DNA of 32,815 bases from Hyphomicrobiaceae bacterium (GCA_021324465.1 JAJPJB010000090.1:1-32815); one strand, 5' to 3'; positions 15,181-24,330 are shown, counted from the stretch's first letter. Numbers and translations are program-made. Notes: a model not told the origin generated them from the letters alone.

Positions 15181-18005
15181 TCGGATCGCTGCCGCTGGGC
15201 TTTGCCGAGCCACTGGTGCTGATCGGGCTGCTGACGCTCCCGGTGCTGTGGTGGCTGCTGCGCCTCATTCCGCCGCGCCCGCGCCGCATCGATTTTCCGC
15301 CGACGCGCCTTCTCCTGGCCATCATGCCGCGGGAGGAAACGCCGGCGCGCACACCCTGGTGGCTCACTTTGCTGCGGCTTGCGCTGGCCGCGCTCATCAT
15401 CATCGCCGCGGCCGGCCCGCTATGGCATCCGCCGCTTGCCGCGACGACGTCGCATGCGCCGATCGCGATGCTGATCGACGACGACTGGGCGGCGGCGGCG
15501 ACCTGGGATGCGCGCATGCGCACGGCCGATGACATTATCGCCCGCGCGGAGGAGGACCGCCGGGCGGTGGCGCTGATTCCGCTGTCCGAAGGACCGCACG
15601 ATATCTCGCTGGAGCCCGCCGGCTCGGCGCGCGTGCGCCTACATCAGCTCACGCCGGTGCCGCACACGCTCGATCGCAGTGAAGCGCTGTCGTCGATCGC
15701 GCGCTTTCTGTCGCAGGCATCGGACGCCGATGTGATCTGGCTGTCCGACGGTGTCGATGTCGGTCGCGGCGCCGATTTTATCAAAGCGCTGGGGCAGGCC
15801 GTCGGCCGCCACCCGATGACGATTGTCACCGGCGGCATCGCCGGAACCCGCGCGCTCACTGCGGCCGACAATGCCGCCGGCGCACTCACCGTCAAAGTCC
15901 TGCGCGTCGCGACCGGCGCGCCCGAGAGCGGCACCGTGCGCGCGCTCGATCTCAAGGGGCTGCCGCTCGGCGACGCGCCGTTTACGTTCAAGGCCGGCGA
16001 TCGGGAAACCGAGGCGCGGCTCGAATTGCCGGTCGAGATCCGCAACGACATCGCGCGCATCGAAATCGCCGGCGAGCGGTCCGCCGGTGCCGTGCAGCTG
16101 CTCGACAAGCGCTGGCGGCGGCGCGCCGTCGGCATCGTATCGGGCGCCCAAGCCGACGTGGCGCAACCGCTCCTGTCGTCGAGCTATTATGTCCAGCGCG
16201 CGCTGGCGCCATTTGCCGACACGCGTCTGGCGCAAGGCGAATCGCCGGCCGAAGCGATCACGCATTTTCTCGATCAAAGACTGCCGATGCTGATCCTGAC
16301 CGATGTCGGCAATGTCGGCGATGCGCATGAGCGGCTGGCGCAATGGATCGAAGACGGCGGCGTGCTGGTACGCTTTGCCGGCCCTCGTCTCGCCGCTTCC
16401 GACGACGATCTGGTGCCGGTGAAATTGCGGCGCGGCGGCCGCATCCTGGGCGGCAGTCTGAGCTGGGATAAGCCGCAGCCGCTTGCGGCCTTTTCGCGCG
16501 AGGGGCCGTTCGCCGGCATGCCGGTACCGAACGACGTGACGGTCACGCGCCAGGTGCTCGCGGAACCTGACGCCACATTGAGCGATAACACCTGGGCGAC
16601 GCTTGCCGATGGTACGCCGCTCGTGACCGCCGCCCGGCGGGGCAAAGGTTTGCTCGTGCTGTTTCATGTCACCGGCGATACGCGCTGGTCGGATCTGCCG
16701 CTGTCCGGCAGCTTTGTCGAAATGCTCAAGCGCATCGTGGCGCTCGCCGGCTCGGCGCCCGCAGCCAACGGCAATGGCGCCAATGCGCAAGCGCGCAACA
16801 GCCACGAACTGATGCCGGCGACGCATGTGCTCGACGGGTTCGGCACGTTCATCGCCCCGCCGCCGACAGCGCGGCCGATCCCGGAGGACTATGCGGGCAG
16901 CGCCACCGCCGAACATCCGCCGGGGTTTTACGGGCCGCCAGAGAGCCTTTTCGCCGTCAACACGCTCGCAGCGGGCGATCGGCTGGCGCCGCTTGATTTC
17001 TCGCCGCTGGGCAATGCCAGGCATGAAATCTACCGGGTGAGCGAGCCGCAGGATCTGCGCGGGCCGGTTTTTCTCGCCGCGCTGGCGCTTTTGCTGTTCG
17101 ATACGATCATTGTGCTTTTCCTGGGCGGCGGCCTCCAGCGGCTTATTCCGCGCGCGTCGCGCGCCGCGACAACAGGTATGATCGCCGTTGCCGTGCTGGC
17201 GCTGAGCCTTGTGCACGCGCACGCGCAAAAAGCCGTTGCCGCATCCAACGTTCCGCAATCGGCGCTCGAAACAAAACTGGCTTATGTCGTCACCGGCAAT
17301 GCCGATGTCGACAACATCAGCAAGGCCGGCCTCGCCGGATTGACGCTGTTTCTCGCCCAGCGCACCGCGCTCGAGCCGGGCGACCCGATCGGGCTCGATA
17401 TTGCGCGCGATGAGCTTGCGTTCTATCCGCTGATCTATTGGCCCATCGTGCCGGGCGCGCCGGTGCCGTCGGATGCCGCGCTCAAGCGCATCGATACTTA
17501 CATGAAAGACGGCGGCACGGTGCTGTTCGATACCCGCGACGCCGTGACTGCGCCGGTTGGTCCAGGCGGCGAAACCCGCAGTCCCGGCATGATGGAATTG
17601 CGCAAGATTCTCTCGTCGCTCGACATCCCCGAGCTCGAGCCGGTGCCGCGCGATCACGTCCTGACCAAGACATTTTATCTCTTGCGCAACTTTCCCGGCC
17701 GCTTCGACACCGGCCAGCTCTGGGTCGAGGCGCTGCCCGCCTCCGACATAGACGATGAATCGTCGCGCCGGCCGGCGCGCGGCGGTGACGGCGTATCCTC
17801 CATCCTCATCACATCGAACGACCTCGCCGGCGCCTGGGCGACGCGGCCCGACGGCCAGCCGATGCTGCCGATGGTCGACGGCGAGCCGCGCCAGCGCGAG
17901 ATGGCCTTCCGCGCCGGCGTCAACATCGTCATGTACACGCTGACCGGCAATTACAAGGCGGATCAGGTGCACGTGCCGGCGCTGCTTGAGCGCCTCGGTC
18001 AATAG
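15177..18005 (+). CDS. BatA-like N-terminal domain plus DUF4159 membrane protein
   Basis: 942 residues from the ATG at 15177; the open frame upstream is a shadow of the DUF58 gene. The N-terminus (about 1-85) is a BatA/aerotolerance-type membrane segment with two helices (PLVLIGLLTLPVLWWLLRLI and LRLALAALIIIAAAGPLWHP). A degenerate VWA-like region follows: IAMLIDDDWAAA lacks the serines of a metal site, while IWLSDGVDVG remains. After a long periplasmic-type part there are two more helices (about 622-650 and 664-684), and then a C-terminal DUF4159 domain (about 700-938) beginning KLAYVVTGNADVDNISKAGLAGL with DGGTVLFDTRD. It works by inference with the MoxR and DUF58 products in a membrane complex. 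Its function in this lineage is not established. Confidence 0.88.
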   Translation: MIGSLPLGFAEPLVLIGLLTLPVLWWLLRLIPPRPRRIDFPPTRLLLAIMPREETPARTPWWLTLLRLALAALIIIAAAGPLWHPPLAATTSHAPIAMLIDDDWAAAATWDARMRTADDIIARAEEDRRAVALIPLSEGPHDISLEPAGSARVRLHQLTPVPHTLDRSEALSSIARFLSQASDADVIWLSDGVDVGRGADFIKALGQAVGRHPMTIVTGGIAGTRALTAADNAAGALTVKVLRVATGAPESGTVRALDLKGLPLGDAPFTFKAGDRETEARLELPVEIRNDIARIEIAGERSAGAVQLLDKRWRRRAVGIVSGAQADVAQPLLSSSYYVQRALAPFADTRLAQGESPAEAITHFLDQRLPMLILTDVGNVGDAHERLAQWIEDGGVLVRFAGPRLAASDDDLVPVKLRRGGRILGGSLSWDKPQPLAAFSREGPFAGMPVPNDVTVTRQVLAEPDATLSDNTWATLADGTPLVTAARRGKGLLVLFHVTGDTRWSDLPLSGSFVEMLKRIVALAGSAPAANGNGANAQARNSHELMPATHVLDGFGTFIAPPPTARPIPEDYAGSATAEHPPGFYGPPESLFAVNTLAAGDRLAPLDFSPLGNARHEIYRVSEPQDLRGPVFLAALALLLFDTIIVLFLGGGLQRLIPRASRAATTGMIAVAVLALSLVHAHAQKAVAASNVPQSALETKLAYVVTGNADVDNISKAGLAGLTLFLAQRTALEPGDPIGLDIARDELAFYPLIYWPIVPGAPVPSDAALKRIDTYMKDGGTVLFDTRDAVTAPVGPGGETRSPGMMELRKILSSLDIPELEPVPRDHVLTKTFYLLRNFPGRFDTGQLWVEALPASDIDDESSRRPARGGDGVSSILITSNDLAGAWATRPDGQPMLPMVDGEPRQREMAFRAGVNIVMYTLTGNYKADQVHVPALLERLGQ

Positions 18006-18112
18006 GAGCTTATTGCGACTGCGCGGGAAGCAAGCATGGTAGTGATGACGCGCGATAACAGAATCCTTGCCCATTCCAGGGCAGGCTACGTTCGAACGAT
18101 GGCGTGTTGAGC

Positions 18113-20179
18113 ATGAATCTCGGTGTTGCGTTCGCTCCCCTGATCAGCACGTCTCTTCTGTGGGCGGCGATCGCGATCGCGTGTCTGCTCTCGCTTCTCT
18201 TGTTCGTGTCGCGCAGCCGCGGCGCGGTGATCCGCACGCTGGCGCTGGGCCTGGTGGTGCTGGCGCTCGCCAACCCGTCGCTCACCCGCGAGCATCGCGA
18301 TCCGCTCAACTCGGTCGCCGTCGTCGTGGTCGACAAGAGCCCGAGTCAGAACTTCGGCGATCGCATGCAGCAGACCGAGGCGGCGCGCGCCGCGGTGGTC
18401 GAGCGGCTGCACCATATAGCCGGCCTCGACGTGCGCGTCGTGGACGCGGGCCAGGCCGACGGCCAGACCGACGGCACGCGCCTGTTCTCCGCCCTCACCT
18501 CGGCACTCGCCGATGTGCCCTCCGACCGCGTCGCCGGCGTGATCATGATCACCGACGGCCGCGTTCACGACGTGCCGGCGGACGCGTCTGCGCTCGGTTT
18601 CGCCGCGCCGCTTCACGCGCTTATCACCGGCAACAAGAACGAGCGCGACCGCCGCGTCGCGCTGATCGCGGCGCCGCGCTTTGGCATTGTCGGCCAGCCC
18701 CAGACCATCACCTATCGCGTCGAGGACCAGGGCGCCAAGGACGCGACCGCGCAAGTGACGGTCCGCCGCGACGGCGAGATGATCGACCAGCGCACGGTTC
18801 CCGTGGGCACGCCGCAAAATGTCACGATTCCCATTCCGCATGGCGGGGCGAATATCGTCGAGATCGAAGCTTCTCCGCTCGCCAATGAACTGACGCAGGT
18901 CAACAATCGCGCCGTGGTGACGATCGACGGCGTGCGCGACAAGCTGCGCGTGCTGCTGGTGTCCGGCGAGCCGCATGCCGGCGAGCGCACCTGGCGCAAT
19001 CTGCTCAAATCGGACCCGTCGGTCGATCTGGTGCATTTCACCATCCTGCGGCCGCGGGAAAAGCAGGACGGCACGCCGATCAACGAGCTCTCGCTGATCG
19101 CCTTTCCGACGCGCGAATTGTTTCAGCAGAAGATCGACGAATTCCAGCTGATCATTTTCGATCGCTATGCGCGGCAAGGCGTGCTGCCGATCATCTATTT
19201 CGACAACATCGCGCGCTATGTGCGCGACGGCGGCGCGGTCCTGGTCGCGGCCGGCCCTGATTATGCGAGCCCGACCAGCATCTGGCGCACGCCGCTCGAC
19301 GCCATTCTGCCGGCGGAGCCGAGCGGTGACGTCACCGAGCAGGCGTTCCGCCCGACGCTGACCGAAGCCGGCCAGCGCCATCCGGTGACGCGCGGGCTCG
19401 ACGGCTCCGATTCCACTCCGCCGCATTGGAGCGAGTGGTTCCGCATCGTCGATACCAGAAGCGCGAGCGGCACGACGGTGATGCAGGGTCCGGACGCCAA
19501 GCCGCTGCTCGTGCTCTCGCGCGAGGGCGAGGGCCGCGTCGCGCTGCTTCTTTCGGATCACATCTGGCTGTGGGCGCGCGGCTTCGAAGGCGGCGGGCCG
19601 CATCTCGATCTGTTGCGCCGGCTCTCGCACTGGCTGATGAAAGAGCCGGATCTCGATGAGGAAGCGCTGCGGCTCAATGTCAGCGGCCACAATCTTGTCG
19701 TGCAGCGGCAGACCATGGCGGACCAAGTGTCGGACGTAACGGTGACCTCGCCGTCCGGCGCGACGCAGACCGTCAAGCTCGATCCAACGGAGCCCGGCGT
19801 GTGGCAGACGACCATCGCAGCCAATGAGCTCGGGCTATGGCGCGCCACCGACGGCAAGCTCAATGCGCTGGTGAATATCGGCCCGGCCAATCCGCGCGAA
19901 TACGCCGAAGTGACGTCGACACCCGACGTGCTGGCGCCGCTTGCCAACGCGACCGGGGGCGACGCGCGCCGGCTCGACAACGGCGCCGGCCTCGACGTGC
20001 CGCGCCTGGTCGCAGTGCGCTCCGGCGACACCTACAAGGGCGACGACTGGCTCGGCCTGAAGATGCGCGACGCCAGCGTGGTGCGCGGCATCGGCGTGCT
20101 GCCGGTGTTTGCCGGCTTGCTCGGGCTTCTGCTCCTGCTCGGCAGTCTCGCCGGCGCCTGGGCGCGCGAGGGGCGGTAG
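18113..20179 (+). CDS. Membrane-anchored VWA-like / glutamine amidotransferase-like protein
   Basis: 688 residues from the ATG at 18113; an in-frame GTG at 18104 is possible. Two N-terminal helices (about 10-29 and 36-55) precede a VWA-like domain with an intact-looking metal-site motif, VVVDKSPSQ (DxSxS), and MITDGRVHD. An Ig-like stretch and a class I amidotransferase-like fold region follow (LIIFDRYARQGVLPIIYFDNIARYVRDGGAVLVAAGPDY), with no obvious catalytic Cys. One C-terminal helix (VLPVFAGLLGLLLLLGSLAGAW) ends the protein. It is the fourth gene of the MoxR operon, separated from the DUF4159 gene by about 107 bp, the only sizeable gap in the operon. It is probably the VWA client of the MoxR ATPase; this is inference from context. 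Confidence 0.85.
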   Translation: MNLGVAFAPLISTSLLWAAIAIACLLSLLLFVSRSRGAVIRTLALGLVVLALANPSLTREHRDPLNSVAVVVVDKSPSQNFGDRMQQTEAARAAVVERLHHIAGLDVRVVDAGQADGQTDGTRLFSALTSALADVPSDRVAGVIMITDGRVHDVPADASALGFAAPLHALITGNKNERDRRVALIAAPRFGIVGQPQTITYRVEDQGAKDATAQVTVRRDGEMIDQRTVPVGTPQNVTIPIPHGGANIVEIEASPLANELTQVNNRAVVTIDGVRDKLRVLLVSGEPHAGERTWRNLLKSDPSVDLVHFTILRPREKQDGTPINELSLIAFPTRELFQQKIDEFQLIIFDRYARQGVLPIIYFDNIARYVRDGGAVLVAAGPDYASPTSIWRTPLDAILPAEPSGDVTEQAFRPTLTEAGQRHPVTRGLDGSDSTPPHWSEWFRIVDTRSASGTTVMQGPDAKPLLVLSREGEGRVALLLSDHIWLWARGFEGGGPHLDLLRRLSHWLMKEPDLDEEALRLNVSGHNLVVQRQTMADQVSDVTVTSPSGATQTVKLDPTEPGVWQTTIAANELGLWRATDGKLNALVNIGPANPREYAEVTSTPDVLAPLANATGGDARRLDNGAGLDVPRLVAVRSGDTYKGDDWLGLKMRDASVVRGIGVLPVFAGLLGLLLLLGSLAGAWAREGR

Positions 20180-20234
20180 GGAATGATACCGCCCCTGTCA
20201 AGCGGGACGCCGTGTCGGCTTCGTGCCAACAGTC

Positions 20235-20277
20235 TCTGACGGAAAACCGGTCCCCGATTTTCCGGACAATGCTCTAG
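20235..20277. repeat. Dispersed palindromic repeat, copy 1 (half element), supplying a stop codon
   Basis: The core GGAAAACCGGTCCCCGATTT followed by TCCGG and ATGCTCTAG matches the right half of the longer copy at 23014-23117 and part of the copy at 27125-27173. Its terminal CTAG, read on the minus strand, supplies the TAG (20276-20274) that ends the porin gene. I remember this repeat type as abundant between genes of Bradyrhizobiaceae. Confidence 0.7.
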
Positions 20278-21050
20278 AATTTGTAGTTAAGACCGGCGCG
20301 CACGATGTTGTCATGAATACGCGCGCTCGCGGTAATTCCGGAAGCCACAACGCCTGGCGCGACGAACGACTGTGACGTGCCGGAAATCGTGCCCAGATCG
20401 ATATAGAGGTATTCAATTTTGCCGGTCCAGTTTCCGAAGAGATGTGATTCGAGGCCTCCGCCTATTGTCCACCCAGTGTTGGTCTTGGTGAAAGTGCCGG
20501 CGGTCGGGAGGGCTGGGAAAATCGAATTAGTCTGACTGAGCTTCAGTTCATCTCTGCCATAGGCAAGTCCGCCTGTTACATACCAGAGGTTCACATTGTC
20601 TTGGATGTACCCAATCCGGCCGCGCACAGTACCAAACCAATCGGTGTCGACCTGCACTGTGTCGGTGGACGCGACGGCTGCGCTATTTGTAAATGTGGCC
20701 GAACCTCTCTGTCCGCTGCCTTGAAAATCTGCCTCAAAGCCGACCAACCAGTTCGGTGCGGTCTGCCAATTGTATCCAATCTGCCCGCCCCCGATCACGC
20801 CGTTGACGCCGAGGTTTGCCGAGTTGGCGAGCAGCACCGGAAAGGCAACGTTCGAGGAAGTCTCGGTCAGCGGATCACTGGCTATTCCGTAGCCGACGTT
20901 CACACCGACATAGAAGCCGCTCCAGTTCCATGCCGGCGAAGGCGACGGCGCGGCGGCTTTGACAGGCATGCGCAAATCGGCCGCGAATACCGCTCCCCCT
21001 AATGAAACGACCGCCATTATCAGCGGTAGAAGCGCAATAAGGCGACGCAT
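20274..21050 (-). CDS. Outer membrane beta-barrel porin, Omp25/Omp31/RopB-like
   Basis: 258 residues. A signal peptide (about 1-23, cleaved after AVFA) leads into ADLRMPVKAAAPSPSPAWNWSGFYVGVNVGYG, the standard opening of alphaproteobacterial Omp25/Omp31 small porins. Alternating strand segments follow (QIGYNWQTAPNWLVGFEADFQ, GTVRGRIGYIQDNVNLWYVTGGLAYG, KTNTGWTIGGGLESHLFGNWTGKIEYLYIDLG). The protein ends in a terminal aromatic residue (LNYKF), the usual recognition signal for outer membrane insertion. A ribosome binding site, GGGAG, precedes the ATG. The stop codon is supplied by a dispersed repeat. Likely an abundant structural outer membrane protein that helps hold envelope integrity. Confidence 0.92.
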   Translation of the reverse strand: MRRLIALLPLIMAVVSLGGAVFAADLRMPVKAAAPSPSPAWNWSGFYVGVNVGYGIASDPLTETSSNVAFPVLLANSANLGVNGVIGGGQIGYNWQTAPNWLVGFEADFQGSGQRGSATFTNSAAVASTDTVQVDTDWFGTVRGRIGYIQDNVNLWYVTGGLAYGRDELKLSQTNSIFPALPTAGTFTKTNTGWTIGGGLESHLFGNWTGKIEYLYIDLGTISGTSQSFVAPGVVASGITASARIHDNIVRAGLNYKF

Positions 21051-21359
21051 CGTTTGATCTCCCTGTGATCACTGTATTTGCCAAAGAGATCATGTAAATC
21101 TGATGCGTCGCTGAATGAATGAAAATGAGTTAGTTCGGCGTATTTTCCGGAGAAAAGTGACCTGCCGGCAACACCAACACGCGAACAGAGGGCTCGCGAC
21201 GCCAAGGCTGCGCCTCCACCGCACTTACCGGTCATCGGCTCTGGTTGTCGCCGACGGGTCATTTTCAACTGAGCGGGCAGTTTGTTTCGCTTGCCGATAC
21301 ATGTCCGCTTTGCCCGAAAGCGCTTGAATACGACTGGGCCGCCCGTAATGAGTTCACGC
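21051..21359. other. Intergenic region, 309 bp, with porin upstream sequence
   Basis: No convincing gene. The first part must carry the porin promoter on the minus strand. It contains an 8-bp palindrome, GTGATCAC (21065-21072), flanked by GATCTC (21057-21062) and GAGATC further upstream, which could be an operator. The remainder, up to the end of the GNAT gene, shows no recognisable element. Confidence 0.4.
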
Positions 21360-21863
21360 CTAGAAATCCGGCCGCACCCTTCCTGTCACGCCTTCGAATG
21401 CGCCAGGGCTGAGCTCCGCGACCAGCAGCCGCGCCGGATCGACAGGTCCGGGCATGGTCACGCGGCCGGGCGGCACCGGCTTGAAGCCGGCCTTGCCGTA
21501 ATAGGGCTCGTCGCCGACCAGAATCACAAGGCGATGGCCGCCCGCCGCGGCTTCCTTCAATGCGCGGTCGATCAAGGCCTGGCCGACGCCGCGCTCGCGA
21601 AATGCCGGCTCGACAGTGAGCGGGCCAAGCAGCAGCGCCTTGGTCTCGCCGATGCGGACCGGCGACAGCCGCACCGATCCGACCAGCAGCGTGCCGATCC
21701 GGGCCGTGAACGACAGCGCCAGCGTGTGCGGCACCTGCTCGCGCAGCCGATAGGCGGTTTTCGCATAGCGGCCCGGCCCGAACGTGCGCTCATGCAGCCG
21801 TTCGATGGCAAAAGCGTCGTCAGGCGTCTCGGCGGCAATAATTAAGGACAAATCCTCGTTCAT
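21360..21863 (-). CDS. GNAT family N-acetyltransferase (YhbS-like)
   Basis: 167 residues from the ATG at 21863 (MNEDLSLII). The open frame continues to 21959, but those residues do not look like the family. The acetyl-CoA-binding motif A is LLGPLTVEPAFRERGVGQALIDRALKEA (RxxGxG core). The later block RLVILVGDEPYYGKAGFKPVPP is characteristic of the YhbS-type subgroup. The acceptor substrate is unknown. The N-terminal part, AFAIERLHERTFGPGRYAKTAYRLRE, also matches this group, which often includes acyltransferases of unknown target. The gene is divergent from the glutathionyl-hydroquinone reductase gene with 119 bp between starts. Confidence 0.88.
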   Translation of the reverse strand: MNEDLSLIIAAETPDDAFAIERLHERTFGPGRYAKTAYRLREQVPHTLALSFTARIGTLLVGSVRLSPVRIGETKALLLGPLTVEPAFRERGVGQALIDRALKEAAAGGHRLVILVGDEPYYGKAGFKPVPPGRVTMPGPVDPARLLVAELSPGAFEGVTGRVRPDF

Positions 21864-21982
21864 TGCGCCGCCGCCTAGCATTTTGCCAAGCTCGAAGTCC
21901 AGCGCTGGAGTAGCTGCCTTACGACAGTCGTGGGGAATGATTAAATTGGCGAAGAACACGCAAGAACCCGCCGGAGAAGACG

Positions 21983-22978
21983 ATGGGACAGCTGGTCGAA
22001 GGCCAATGGCAAGAGGACACTCTGCGCACCACCAACGGCCGTTTCGTCCGGCCGTCCTCGGTCTTCCGCAATTTCGTCACGCCCGACGGCAGTCCCGGCC
22101 CGACCGGCAAGGGCGGCTTCAAGGCCGAGCCCGGCCGCTACCACCTCTATATTTCGCTCGCCTGCCCCTGGGCGCATCGCACCCTGATCTTCCGCACGCT
22201 GAAAAAGCTCGACAATGTGATCTCGCTGTCGATCACCGAGCCGCTCTACGGCAAGACCGGCTGGGAATTCGGCACGGCGCGCGGCGGCACGCTGGACGAG
22301 GCCAACGGCAAAAAGACGCTGGCGGAAATCTATCTGATCGCCGATCCGCGCTATACCGGCCGCGTCTCGGTGCCAGTGCTCTGGGACAAGCGGGAGCGCA
22401 CCATTGTGAACAACGAATCGAGCGAAATCATTCGCATGTTCAATTCGGCGTTCGACGCCTTCACCAACGAGCACACGGATTACTATCCGGCCTCGCTGCG
22501 CGCCGAGATCGATGCGATCAATGAGATCATCTATCCGAACGTCAATAACGGCGTGTATCGCGCCGGCTTTGCCACCTCGCAGGAGGCTTATGAAGAAGCC
22601 GCGCGCGGCATTTTCGCGACTTTCGACCAACTCGAAGAGCGGCTGTCACGCCAGCGCTATCTGGTCGGCCATCGGATCACCGAGGCGGATTGGCGGCTGT
22701 TCACGACGCTCGTTCGGTTCGACAGCGTCTATCACGGCCATTTCAAGTGCAATCTGCGCCGCGTCGCCGATTATCACAATCTGTCAAATTATCTGCGCGA
22801 TCTCTATCAAGTCCCCGGCGTGGCCGAGACCGTCAACATCCCGCAGATCAAGCTGCATTATTACGGCAGCCAACGGCAGGTGAACCCGACCGGCATCGTA
22901 CCGATCGGGCCGGAGATCGATTTCAGTGCACCGCACGACCGCAACCGGTTCATGCAGCGGCGCGCCGCTCACGCCTAG
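21983..22978 (+). CDS. yqjG: Glutathionyl-hydroquinone reductase (Xi-class glutathione S-transferase)
   Basis: 331 residues, the normal length of the YqjG/PcpF group. These enzymes reduce glutathionyl-hydroquinones back to hydroquinones using glutathione. The catalytic cysteine is in SLACPWAHRTLI (C61), the motif separating this class from ordinary Ser/Tyr transferases. LYGKTGWEF, RVSVPVLWDKRERTIVNNESSEIIRMFNSAF and the C-terminal WRLFTTLVRFDSVYHGHFKCNL and NLSNYLRDLYQ segments agree with the family. Cytoplasmic. A likely ribosome binding site (GGAGAAGACG) precedes the ATG. The role in this organism is probably quinone or stress detoxification. Confidence 0.9.
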   Translation: MGQLVEGQWQEDTLRTTNGRFVRPSSVFRNFVTPDGSPGPTGKGGFKAEPGRYHLYISLACPWAHRTLIFRTLKKLDNVISLSITEPLYGKTGWEFGTARGGTLDEANGKKTLAEIYLIADPRYTGRVSVPVLWDKRERTIVNNESSEIIRMFNSAFDAFTNEHTDYYPASLRAEIDAINEIIYPNVNNGVYRAGFATSQEAYEEAARGIFATFDQLEERLSRQRYLVGHRITEADWRLFTTLVRFDSVYHGHFKCNLRRVADYHNLSNYLRDLYQVPGVAETVNIPQIKLHYYGSQRQVNPTGIVPIGPEIDFSAPHDRNRFMQRRAAHA

Positions 22979-23013
22979 GCGGCACGCCGGGCGGCCTCGA
23001 TGATCGGGTGGCG

Positions 23014-23117
23014 AGAGCGTTTTCCGAATTCGATGGAATCGGAAAATGATCCAGCCTTTTTGTTCTGTCGCATTTTCTTGCGGAAACCGGTACCCACTTT
23101 TCCGGAAAATGCTCTAG
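23014..23117. repeat. Dispersed palindromic repeat, copy 2 (full element), supplying a stop codon
   Basis: An imperfect palindrome of about 102 bp running from AGAGCGTTTTCCG (23014) to CGGAAAATGCTCT (ends 23115), followed by AG. The inner right half has GCGGAAACCGGTACCCACTT. The end CTAG gives the TAG stop (23116-23114) of the Gly-rich protein gene, exactly as copy 1 does for the porin gene. Confidence 0.75.
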
Positions 23118-23647
23118 TAGCACACCCACACGTCACGCCAGCGCCAGCCGTAAGGCGTCCAGACGCGGCGCCATTGGTAGCAACTGTCGTAATCGTAGTA
23201 ATCGTAGTCGTACCACGGCCCGCCGAAGGCGAAGACACCGCCACCAAAGCCGAAGAAGCGATGGTGGTGCCGATCGAAATCGTGGTCGTGATCGCGCCAT
23301 GCGAAGCGGTTGCTCGGATTGGCGGTGAAAGTGTTTGGCCTGTTGGTCGGCGCAAAGTTGCGTGCCGTGCCAAGATTGGCTGGGCCGGGACCGCTTGGGC
23401 CTGACATATTCGGCGCTGCATTCATGAGACCGCGCGGAGCGCCACCGCCCATGCCGCCGGGCGCTACGCCGGCACTCAGGTGCGGACCGCCCATTCCACC
23501 GCCGCCCATTCCACCGCCGCCCATGTGTCCGCCGCCGCCACCGCCGCTACCATGGCCATGCTGCGCGAGGGCGGCATTCATGCCGAGCCCGAGGCCGGCA
23601 ACGCCGAGGGCCGCTGCAGCCGTCGCTGCGATCAGTGTCTTACGCAT
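23114..23647 (-). CDS. Secreted Gly/His-rich protein with aromatic C-terminus
   Basis: 177 residues from MRKTLIAATAAAALG (ATG at 23647); a longer frame to 23692 is not favoured. A signal peptide (about 1-28, ending NAALA) precedes a Gly/His/Met-rich region with GGGGMGG repeats, then a Pro/Asn-rich part. It ends in an HDHDFDRHHH block and a Tyr/Trp/Arg-rich tail (YDYDYYDYDSCYQWRRVWTPYGWRWRDVW) with two cysteines. Similar small exported proteins occur in Bradyrhizobium relatives without known function. Metal binding by the His/Asp cluster is only a possibility. The stop codon comes from the adjoining dispersed repeat. Confidence 0.75.
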   Translation of the reverse strand: MRKTLIAATAAAALGVAGLGLGMNAALAQHGHGSGGGGGGHMGGGGMGGGGMGGPHLSAGVAPGGMGGGAPRGLMNAAPNMSGPSGPGPANLGTARNFAPTNRPNTFTANPSNRFAWRDHDHDFDRHHHRFFGFGGGVFAFGGPWYDYDYYDYDSCYQWRRVWTPYGWRWRDVWVCY

Positions 23648-23823
23648 TGCAACTCTCCCGTCGTGAATTACCCGACGACTCCGTTGCAGCAACGTCCGGA
23701 ATTAGAGTTGGTTGCAGCCGGTGCAAGCGCGGCCGCTTGCAGCAACGAACATCAAGACGAAAGGCACCCGCGGCGCTGCGTCGCGCCAAATCTCACCGCG
23801 ACAACACGCCGCTTGCGACGGGC

Positions 23824-24306
23824 TCACCACAATTCGGCCGGCGGCCGTCCGCTGAGCACTTCGGCGAGGCGCTCGCGTGTGGCGCGCGTCGTGTCGGCGG
23901 GCAGTTCATTGGGCGCAAAGAAGCCGTGCGCGATGATCTCGCGATTCGGCTGCGGCGGCGCGACCAGGCGAAAGTCGCGAACGATGTACAACGCGACATG
24001 ATCGCGCCGCGAGGCGCGCTTGTTGAAATAGACCGCGTGCAGAACCGGCGGCGCGCTCACTTCGATATTGCCTTCCTCGCGCAATTCGCGTTCGAGCGCG
24101 GCGAGCAAGGTCTCGCCTTTCTCGACGCCGCCGCCCGGCAGATGCCAGCCCGGCACATAGGAGTGCTTCACCAGAAACACCCTGCCCTCGCCGTCGAAGA
24201 CCAACGCCCGAGCGCCCAGCGTCAGCCCGCGGGAAAAGCGCCAATAGCGATGCAAAACCCACCGGACCACGGGTGCAAAAAAGCGCCGGATTGGATCGAG
24301 ACCCAT
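23824..24306 (-). CDS. Nudix hydrolase domain protein
   Basis: 160 residues. A single Nudix domain with the box GGGVEKGETLLAALERELREEGN (about 58-80). The expected Gly after EEx is Asn in this protein, a minor departure. The approach sequence GARALVFDGEGRVFLVKHSYVPGWHLPGGGVEKGE is the mutT-like type. No substrate can be assigned. The N-terminus (WVLHRYWRFSRGLTLG) is a basic amphipathic stretch often found in this Hyphomicrobiales group. It is divergent from mbfA with 101 bp between starts, and the Irr-like box lies only about 25 bp upstream of its ATG, so iron control of this gene too is conceivable. Confidence 0.88.
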   Translation of the reverse strand: MGLDPIRRFFAPVVRWVLHRYWRFSRGLTLGARALVFDGEGRVFLVKHSYVPGWHLPGGGVEKGETLLAALERELREEGNIEVSAPPVLHAVYFNKRASRRDHVALYIVRDFRLVAPPQPNREIIAHGFFAPNELPADTTRATRERLAEVLSGRPPAELW

Positions 24307-24330
24307 TTGTATTCCTGGCCAGACGCCTTA

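Noticed and set aside
13759-19726. Long minus-strand open frames opposite the MoxR operon (484, 811 and 546 codons)
   Set aside because: They lie wholly antisense to well-supported genes, have no start signals or domains, and show the composition of GC-rich shadow frames.
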